From: SB21 sp964535295
GTDB taxonomy: Bacteria; CLD3; SB21
DNA: 13,117 bases
Assembly: GCA_964535295.1 (NCBI GenBank)
Contig: CAZHUW010000088.1
Coordinates: forward strand, 1-13,117
Direction of reading: 5' to 3'
The position numbers and the translations under genes were made by a program. This document shows, one piece after another, positions 11,778 to 13,117 of the stretch. Below the pieces are notes generated by a model, which worked only from the letters and a program-made list of their open reading frames with translations, did not search any database and was not told where the DNA came from. Numbering within the stretch: the stretch's first letter is position 1; each line of letters starts with the position of its first letter.

Positions 11778-13117
11778 TTGCCTGAAGAGAAAAAAGAAAT
11801 TGTTTATGATCCGCTGGTAGAGTTGATCAACCATTATGCCAACAAAAAGTCGGATCCTTCCAAACAGGCAGCAAAAGATTCTGCAAAGGTCGAAGATCGT
11901 CTTAAGAACCGCATCATTGACGGTGAGAAACAAGGGCTCGAAGAGGATCTGAAATTAGCCATGGGACAATACAAACCTCTGGAGATTATCAATACGATAT
12001 TGCTGGATGGGATGAAAGTCGTTGGCGAACTTTTTGGAAAAGGTGAAATGCAACTGCCTTTCGTTCTGCAATCAGCAGAAGTCATGAAATCAGCGGTTGC
12101 CTTTCTTGAGCCTTATATGGAAAAAGCCGATAGTACTCAGAAAGGTACGATGGTTCTGGCTACGGTCAAAGGCGATGTACATGATATCGGAAAGAATCTG
12201 GTGGATATTATTTTGACCAACAACGGATACCGCGTGATCAACTTGGGCATCAAATGTCCAGTGGACACGATGTTACATGCATTAGATGAACATAAAGCGG
12301 ATGCGATCGGCATGAGCGGACTCCTTGTCAAATCAACCATGATCATGAAGGAAAATCTTGAAGTGATGTCCGAGAGAAGCCTTTCTATTCCAGTTTTACT
12401 GGGAGGCGCCGCATTGACGCGACGTTATGTTGAAGAAGATCTGCGGGCTGTTTATCGGGCACCGTTGTTCTATTGTGAAGATGCTTTTTCCGGATTACGG
12501 GTCATGGAAGAACTCATGCGTGGGGAAAAGCCTTCAATGAAACCGGCAGAAGACCTGCTTTCTCTTCCGGCGCCAACCATGCAGGAAACGATAAAACGTA
12601 TTCGCATCGTGCGGCATCAGTGGAACAAAGCACTTGAATATATCTCTGATGAACATTTCGATAAAACCGGCACGTTCGGACAGTGGTCAGTTCATGATAT
12701 TCTTTCACATTTTATCGAATGGGAACAGATCCTGATCGCACGGCTGGGTTATGTGATCAAAGGCGAAATCGAAAAGATCGAAGAATTGGACAACGATCGG
12801 ATCAATGCCGGCGCAGTTGAAAAGTACAAGCCATATCCGAGAATGGAATTAATGGACATTTGGAATGAGACCCAATCGGGGCTTATTCAGCAGATCAACT
12901 CGTTGCAAACGGAACATCTTGGGTTGTCCGCAGGAGGCAATTTGGTAAGTGCCCTAATAGCGGAGTCATCTTTTGCGCACGAGTACGGCCATTTACATAA
13001 AGTACAGGCGTGGATACTTGAACTTCAGAAATCCGTAAAAATGATTGAACCGGCTGTAGTGAAACGTTCAGCGGTGTCAACGAATGTAAATATCCCTGAC
13101 GTGCCATTTTGGGGAAG
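11778..13117 (+). CDS. metH: split methionine synthase MetH: cap, B12 domain, DinB-like insert, start of reactivation domain (3' end missing)
   Basis: An open frame of 446 codons runs to the right edge. The start is TTG at 11778, with GGAG at 11768-11771 and a 6-base spacer; an in-frame stop at 11760 rules out a longer N-terminus. Residues 38-118 are the MetH cap (LKNRIIDGEKQGLEEDL, GMKVVGELFGKGEMQLPFVL). Residues 122-250 are the B12-binding domain: D133-x-H135-x-x-G138 with cobalt-ligand His135, S180-x-L182, and LLGGAALTRRYVEEDL. Residues about 268-417 are unusual for MetH: a DinB-like four-helix bundle with WSVHDILSHFIEWE (His311) and HEYGH (His401, His405), a possible metal triad. VPFWG at 442-446 matches the entry to the C-terminal AdoMet reactivation domain. 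The homocysteine and folate modules are absent, so they must be encoded elsewhere. Transfer of methyl from methyl-cobalamin to homocysteine is the expected role. Confidence 0.9.
   Translation, partial: MPEEKKEIVYDPLVELINHYANKKSDPSKQAAKDSAKVEDRLKNRIIDGEKQGLEEDLKLAMGQYKPLEIINTILLDGMKVVGELFGKGEMQLPFVLQSAEVMKSAVAFLEPYMEKADSTQKGTMVLATVKGDVHDIGKNLVDIILTNNGYRVINLGIKCPVDTMLHALDEHKADAIGMSGLLVKSTMIMKENLEVMSERSLSIPVLLGGAALTRRYVEEDLRAVYRAPLFYCEDAFSGLRVMEELMRGEKPSMKPAEDLLSLPAPTMQETIKRIRIVRHQWNKALEYISDEHFDKTGTFGQWSVHDILSHFIEWEQILIARLGYVIKGEIEKIEELDNDRINAGAVEKYKPYPRMELMDIWNETQSGLIQQINSLQTEHLGLSAGGNLVSALIAESSFAHEYGHLHKVQAWILELQKSVKMIEPAVVKRSAVSTNVNIPDVPFWG

Noticed and set aside
11834..12346. Minus-strand open frames opposite the metH-like gene
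   Set aside because: They are shadows of a highly conserved plus-strand coding region whose frame stays open to the window edge.

Overview
The window looks like ordinary chromosome from a Gram-negative (diderm) bacterium of moderate GC. Lipopolysaccharide-export proteins of the LptA/OstA and LptC type, two lipoproteins and a DUF1573 protein point to an envelope with an outer membrane. The OstA-like protein, the DUF1573 protein and the B12-dependent mutase subunit would suit the FCB superphylum (Bacteroidota/Ignavibacteria/KSB1-like lineages). The promoters, however, are textbook sigma70 (TTGACA, 17-18 bp, TATATT), not the Bacteroidota TTTG/TAnnTTTG type, so a non-Bacteroidota member of that group is my best guess. 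This placement is inference only. No phage, transposon or CRISPR sequence is visible.

Layout. (1) 1-1968, minus strand: recO, lptC and an OstA/LptA-like gene, packed head to tail; the last runs off the left edge. (2) 2122-5797, plus strand: a compact operon with a DUF1573 membrane-anchored protein, a stand-alone cobalamin-binding methylmalonyl-CoA mutase subunit, a HAD hydrolase, a TrmH/SpoU RNA methyltransferase and a 5'-deoxyadenosine/MTA/SAH-type deaminase. (3) 5869-6204, plus: a small membrane protein with its own strong promoter. (4) 9741-6198, minus: a tightly coupled operon with a UbiA prenyltransferase, an unrecognised four-helix membrane protein, an XdhC-family protein and a biotin protein ligase. 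(5) 9821-10523: a small RRM RNA-binding protein gene (minus) with a long leader. The leader carries a terminator-like hairpin whose stem matches the terminator after the gene. (6) 10538-11713, plus: tRNA-Gly(CCC), then a TPR plus SLH lipoprotein. (7) 11778 to the right edge, plus: the C-terminal half of a split cobalamin-dependent methionine synthase (MetH), with a DinB-like four-helix-bundle domain between the B12 domain and the start of the reactivation domain.

The two most interesting items are the MetH/DinB arrangement, which departs from the MetH architecture known to me, and the RRM gene leader. In that leader, three 8-bp direct repeats at the predicted transcript 5' end, an attenuator-like hairpin and a repeated stem sequence suggest RNA-level (possibly auto-) regulation. 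B12 chemistry recurs in the window: a mutase subunit in an operon with a deaminase able to act on 5'-deoxyadenosine-type nucleosides, and a MetH module.
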